64,000 bases of DNA, from assembly GCA_963667515.2 (NCBI GenBank), contig CAXXXY010000006.1, forward strand, positions 62,001 to 126,000, in the 5' to 3' direction. The stretch's first letter is position 1; each line of letters begins with the position of its first letter. Below, piece by piece: positions 60,380 through 64,000 of the stretch. The notes beneath the pieces are model-generated. The model saw only the letters and a program-made list of their open reading frames with translations. It searched no databases and was not told where the DNA came from. The position numbers and the translations under genes were made by a program. Source of the DNA: VYDC01 sp963667515. Lineage in GTDB: Bacteria; Chloroflexota; Dehalococcoidia; UBA2979.

Positions 60380-61879
60380 CTAGCCGGCGCCCGCCTGGCC
60401 GCCGCGCGCGCGCTCGCGGCGGCGGTCGACGTAGTGCGGGCTGGAGTTCGTGAAGAGGTCCGCGGCCTCCATCAGCGTCTCCGAGAGCGTCGGGTGCGCG
60501 TGGATCGTCTGGCGCAGATCCTCGACGCGCGCGCCCATCTCGATGGCAAGCGTGGCCTCGGCGATGAGCTCGCCCGCGCCGGCGCCCGTGATGCCGACGC
60601 CGAGCACGCGCTCCGAGCGCGCGTCGACGAGGAGCTTCGTGACACCCTCGCCGCCGCGGCCCAGCGTGGTGGCGCGGCCGGAGGCGACCCACGGGTAGCG
60701 CAGCACGTCCACCTCCACGCCGCGCTCGTGCGCCTCGACCTCGCTGAGGCCGGTCCACGCGATCTCGGGGTCGGTGAAGACCACGGCGGGGATGGCCGAG
60801 GGCTCGAAGGCGACGGGGAGTCCGGCGATCGCATCGGCGGCGACACGGCCCTCGTGCGTCGCCTTGTGCGCCAGCATCGGCTCGCCCGCCACATCGCCCA
60901 CCGCGAAGATCGTGGGCTCCGCGGTGCGGCGCTGCGCGTCGACCTCGATGAAGCCGCGCGCGTCGACGCGGACGCGCGTGCTCTCCAGCCCCAGCCCCTC
61001 CGAGTTCGGGCGGCGCCCGACGGAGACGAGCGCGCGGTCGAAGCGGCGCAGCGGCTGCTCCACGCTCGCGCCGCCCAGGGTGACCTCGATGCCCCCGCCC
61101 TGCTCGCGCATCGCATCGACGCGCGTCTCCAGCAGGATCTCCTCGAACTCCTTCTCCAGCCGCCGCTGGAGCGGCTGGACGAGGTCGCGGTCGGCGCCCG
61201 GCAGCAGCCCCGCCGTCATCTCCACCACGGTGACGCGCGAGCCGAGCGCCGCGTAGACGCTGCCCAGCTCGAGCCCGATGTAGCCGCCACCGACCACCAG
61301 CAGCGTCGCGGGGACCTCGGGCAGCTCCAGCGCGCTCGTCGAGTCCATCACCAGCGGCGACTCGGGGAGCAGCGAGGGGATGACCGACGGCCGCGAGCCC
61401 GTCGCCAGCACGGCGTAGTCGAAGTCGAGCGCCTGGTCGCCGCCCTCGACCAGCTCGACCACGGCATGCGTGGGGCCGGTGAGCCGAGCGCGGCCCTGCA
61501 GGTAGCGGACCCGCCGCTGCTTCGTCAGCACGCCGAGGCCGCCGGTCATCCTGCCGACGACGCGGCCCTTCCAGTCGCGCACCTGGTCGAGGTCGATGGC
61601 GGGGCGCTCGAAGTGGATCCCCCAGTCGGCGGCGGCATCGGTCTCGTGCAGCAGCCCGGCGATGTGCAGCAGCGCCTTGGACGGGATGCAGCCGCGGTAG
61701 AGGCATACGCCGCCGGGGTTGGGCTCGGGATCGACGAGCGTGACGTCCATGCCGAGGTGCGCGGCCTGGAAGGCGGCGGGGTAGCCGCCCGGCCCCGCGC
61801 CGATCACGAGCACGCGCCTGGGCGCCGACGCCCCGCCGACTGCGCCGCTCGCCGCCCCGCCCGTGACGCCTGTCGTCAC
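60380..61879 (-). CDS. lpd: Dihydrolipoamide dehydrogenase (PDH E3)
   Basis: About 499 residues, flavoprotein reoxidising dihydrolipoamide and reducing NAD+. FAD motif VLVIGAGPGGYPAAFQAAHLG, redox disulfide C59/C64 in GGVCLYRGCIPSKALL, NAD motif LLVVGGGYIGLELGSVYAALG, second FAD motif TIFAVGDVAGEPMLAHKATHEG, and the C-terminal His-Glu region IHAHPTLSETLMEAA are all present. GTG 61879 lies 4 nt after the E2 stop. The gene ends in CTAG used by IS481 copy 4. Confidence 0.95.
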   Translation of the reverse strand: MTTGVTGGAASGAVGGASAPRRVLVIGAGPGGYPAAFQAAHLGMDVTLVDPEPNPGGVCLYRGCIPSKALLHIAGLLHETDAAADWGIHFERPAIDLDQVRDWKGRVVGRMTGGLGVLTKQRRVRYLQGRARLTGPTHAVVELVEGGDQALDFDYAVLATGSRPSVIPSLLPESPLVMDSTSALELPEVPATLLVVGGGYIGLELGSVYAALGSRVTVVEMTAGLLPGADRDLVQPLQRRLEKEFEEILLETRVDAMREQGGGIEVTLGGASVEQPLRRFDRALVSVGRRPNSEGLGLESTRVRVDARGFIEVDAQRRTAEPTIFAVGDVAGEPMLAHKATHEGRVAADAIAGLPVAFEPSAIPAVVFTDPEIAWTGLSEVEAHERGVEVDVLRYPWVASGRATTLGRGGEGVTKLLVDARSERVLGVGITGAGAGELIAEATLAIEMGARVEDLRQTIHAHPTLSETLMEAADLFTNSSPHYVDRRRERARGGQAGAG

Positions 61880-61883
61880 GCCG

Positions 61884-63308
61884 CTACCCCTCGAGCGCGA
61901 GCAGCAGGGGCTGCTCCAGCGCCTCGACCACCCACGAGAGGAATCGCGCGCCGTCCGCGCCGTCGACGATGCGGTGATCGAAGGAGAGCGAGAGCGGGAG
62001 CAGCAGCCGCGGCCCGAAGGCGCCCGCCTCGGCGTCCCACACGGCCTCGGTGGTCGCGCGGCCGACGCCGAGGATGCCCACCTCGGGCGGGTTGAGGATC
62101 GGCGTGAAGAAGCCCGTGCCGAGCCCACCGAGGTTGGAGATCGTGAAGCTGCCGCCGCGCATCTCGTCCAGGCCGAGCTTGCCGTCGCGCGCCTTCGCGG
62201 AGAGCTCGCCGAGCTCGGCGGAGAGCTCGGTGACATTCTTCTGATCGGCGTCGCGCACGACCGGGACCAGCAGGCCGCGCTCCGTGTCGACGGCCACGCC
62301 GATGTGCACGTACTGCCGGTAGGCGATCTGCTGCGCCGCCACGTCCACGGCGGCGTTGATCCGCGGGTGCTGCTTGAGCGCCGAGGCGCAGACGGAGAGC
62401 AGGATGGCGACCATCGTGAGGTTGCCGCCGCCCGCGCGCGTGACGCGCTCCCGGTAGCGGCGTCGCAGCGCCTCCAGCTCCGTCACGTCCGCCTTCTGGA
62501 AGAGCGTGACGTGGGGGCTCTGCCAGGAGCGCGCGATGGTGTCCGCCGTGGTGCGGCGCACGCGGCTCATCGGCAGCCGCTCCACCTCGCCCCACCGCGC
62601 GAGGTCGGGGAGGGCGGCGGCGCCGGCCGGCGCGGGCGTGGCGGCCGCCCCGCCGCCGCCGGGCTGCGAGCGGGCGTGGCGCTTCACGTCGTCGACGGAG
62701 ATGCGGCCGCCGGGGCCGCTCCCCGCCACCTCGCGGATGTCGACGCCGATCTCGCGGGCGAAGGTACGGACGGAGGGCGCGGCGAAGACCGGCGTGCTGT
62801 CGCTCGACGCTGCGGCGGGCAAGGCGGGAGCGGGAGCGGCGGCAGGCGGAGCTGACGCAGGCGGGGGCGGCGCGGGAGCGGCCGCTGGCGCTGGCGGGCT
62901 TGGTGGTGGGGGAGCAGGCGCCTCTGCCGCCGGGGCGGGCGCGGCCTCGACGGCGAGGGCCGGCGCAGGCTCGGGCGGCGCAGCGGCGGGAGCGGGAGCA
63001 GGCTGCTCCGCGGCGGAGGGCGTCCCCGCGCTGGCGGCGGGCTGCTCCGCGGCGAAGGGCGCCCCCGCGCCGGCGTCCTCGATCGTCACGATCACCTGGC
63101 CGACGCGGATCGTCTCGCCGCTGGCGACGCGCACCTCGCCGATAGTGCCCGCGGCCGGCGCCGGCACCTCCAGCGTCGCCTTCTCCGTCTCCACCTCGAT
63201 CACGCCCTGCTCGACGGCCACGGCGTCGCCGGGCGCCACGAGCACCTTGAGGACGTCCGCCTCCTCGATCCCCTCGCCGAGCTCGGGAAGCGCGAACTCG
63301 ATGGCCAT
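61884..63308 (-). CDS. aceF: Dihydrolipoamide acetyltransferase (PDH E2)
   Basis: 474 residues. One lipoyl domain at the N-terminus with the lipoylated Lys43 (VETEKATLEV), a long Ala/Pro linker (about 85-185), a peripheral subunit-binding domain (SVRTFAREIGVDIREVAGSGPGGRISVDDVKRHA), and a catalytic domain ending SFDHRIVDGADGARF (His445, Asp449). A single lipoyl domain is at the small end for AceE-partnered E2. Transfers acetyl groups to CoA. Confidence 0.93.
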   Translation of the reverse strand: MAIEFALPELGEGIEEADVLKVLVAPGDAVAVEQGVIEVETEKATLEVPAPAAGTIGEVRVASGETIRVGQVIVTIEDAGAGAPFAAEQPAASAGTPSAAEQPAPAPAAAPPEPAPALAVEAAPAPAAEAPAPPPPSPPAPAAAPAPPPPASAPPAAAPAPALPAAASSDSTPVFAAPSVRTFAREIGVDIREVAGSGPGGRISVDDVKRHARSQPGGGGAAATPAPAGAAALPDLARWGEVERLPMSRVRRTTADTIARSWQSPHVTLFQKADVTELEALRRRYRERVTRAGGGNLTMVAILLSVCASALKQHPRINAAVDVAAQQIAYRQYVHIGVAVDTERGLLVPVVRDADQKNVTELSAELGELSAKARDGKLGLDEMRGGSFTISNLGGLGTGFFTPILNPPEVGILGVGRATTEAVWDAEAGAFGPRLLLPLSLSFDHRIVDGADGARFLSWVVEALEQPLLLALEG

Positions 63309-63473
63309 CTCGCCCCTTCACACCGAGCTGCCCACCAGTGACGGGCGGCAGCGCCGATTCTCCGCGATCGGGCGCCTCGGGGGCACCCCCCTCGACGTCG
63401 ATGGCCCGCGCCGACGACCGCCGCACGCGCAACCACCCGAGGAGTCGCCGCCCGGTGAGCCGCCACTCCCCGG

Positions 63474-64000
63474 CTAGAGCTGCGCGGGGTCCGGCTTCTC
63501 GGGATCGACGCCGAGCTCGGCGATCGCGCGCTCCACCAGCTCGAGCGGGACGTCGCCGCGGCGCGCCAGCGCCGCGAGCGCCGACACCGTCACCCAGCGG
63601 TGATCGACCTCGAAGTGGTCGCGCAGCGCCTCGCGCGTCTCGCTGCGGCCGAAGCCGTCCGTGCCCAGCGACACCAGCGGCCCCGGCACCCACTTCGCGA
63701 TCGAGTCCGGCAGCTCGCGCACGTAGTCGGAGGCGGCGACCACCACGCCGGGGCCGCTGAGGCAGCCCGTCACGTAGGGCACGCGCGGCTCCTGCGCCGG
63801 GTGCAGCACGTTCCAGCGCTCGGCCTGCGCCGCCTCGCGCCGCAGCTCCGAGTAGCTCGTCACCGACCACACATCGGCGGCGACGCCGTACTGCTCGTGC
63901 AGCAGCTCCTGCGCACGCACCACCTCCTTGTGGATCGCGCCCGAGCCGAGCAGCTGCGCGCGCGGCGCACCCGCCTCCGCCAGCGGCGAGGCGCGGAAGC
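63474..64000 (-). CDS. aceE: Pyruvate dehydrogenase E1 (AceE-type), C-terminal part
   Basis: C-terminal 174 residues of a homodimeric AceE-type E1; the gene continues past the window edge. YGVAADVWSVTSYSELRREAAQAERWN, PYVTGCLSGPGVVVAASDYVRELPDSIAKWVPGPLVSLGTDGFGRSETREALRDHFEVDH are the typical AceE end. Decarboxylates pyruvate with TPP. The order E1-E2-E3 on the minus strand forms a normal pdh operon; about 165 bp without a gene separates E1 from E2. Confidence 0.92.
   Translation of the reverse strand, partial: FRASPLAEAGAPRAQLLGSGAIHKEVVRAQELLHEQYGVAADVWSVTSYSELRREAAQAERWNVLHPAQEPRVPYVTGCLSGPGVVVAASDYVRELPDSIAKWVPGPLVSLGTDGFGRSETREALRDHFEVDHRWVTVSALAALARRGDVPLELVERAIAELGVDPEKPDPAQL

Noticed and set aside
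1..64000. tRNA, rRNA or replication origin features
   Set aside because: No tRNA cloverleaf, rRNA segment, DnaA-box cluster or AT-rich origin region was recognised on either strand.

Overview
The window is a single very GC-rich bacterial chromosome segment with coding on both strands. It starts inside a division and cell-wall (dcw) cluster of the order murD-ftsW-murG-murC-ddl-ftsQ-ftsA-ftsZ. FtsA next to FtsZ argues against typical Actinobacteria. Together with a B12-dependent ribonucleotide reductase, a group 3b-type [NiFe] hydrogenase, F420/LLM-type and amidohydrolase genes, this suggests Chloroflexota (perhaps a Dehalococcoidia-like lineage). That placement is inference, not proof.

Layout. 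1-9.2 kb: dcw operon, mostly with 4-nt start/stop overlaps. 9.2-15.4 kb: nrdR, an RDD membrane protein, class II RNR and a TIGR03960-like radical SAM protein. 15.4-17.6 kb: an Abi/HEPN-like gene cut by an IS3-family element with a clean 5-bp duplication. 17.6-19.4 kb: yggS-proC-yggT. 19.4-22.6 kb: small stress/redox-type genes (SRPBCC, GlcG-like, cupredoxin, YceI), several with frameshifts. 22.7-23.0 kb: a c-di-GMP class I riboswitch with no ordinary gene behind it. 27-35.7 kb: a minus-strand [NiFe] hydrogenase operon with maturation genes, carrying many frameshifts and two in-frame TAG codons. 36-60 kb: accessory metabolism (two leaderless family-5 binding proteins, LLM oxidoreductase, CMD-like proteins, MmgE/PrpD, Asp/Glu-racemase-like protein, amidohydrolase, alpha/beta hydrolases, PaaK-like ligase, triple RidA, GatC-like small protein with amidase). 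60.4-64 kb: pyruvate dehydrogenase E3-E2-E1 on the minus strand.

Mobile and repeated DNA. Four nearly identical 1052-bp IS481-family elements (23.6, 42.8, 53.5, 59.3 kb) all sit between CTAG tetranucleotides, several of which supply the TAG stop codon of a flanking gene. A second, apparently uncatalogued repeat family consists of 13-15-nt mini-hairpins with covarying stems, joined to a conserved CGAGGGGCTGCCGCTCCT-like flank. At least 17 copies lie mostly just after stop codons, often as inverted pairs.

Most notable single gene: a carboxymuconolactone-decarboxylase/AhpD-like protein (58096-58719) in which the second cysteine of the C-x-x-C-x3-H active site is encoded by in-frame TGA, followed by a SECIS-like hairpin, so it is a candidate selenoprotein.

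Caution: many of the frameshifts fall in or near short G/C runs, so some may be assembly errors rather than biology.
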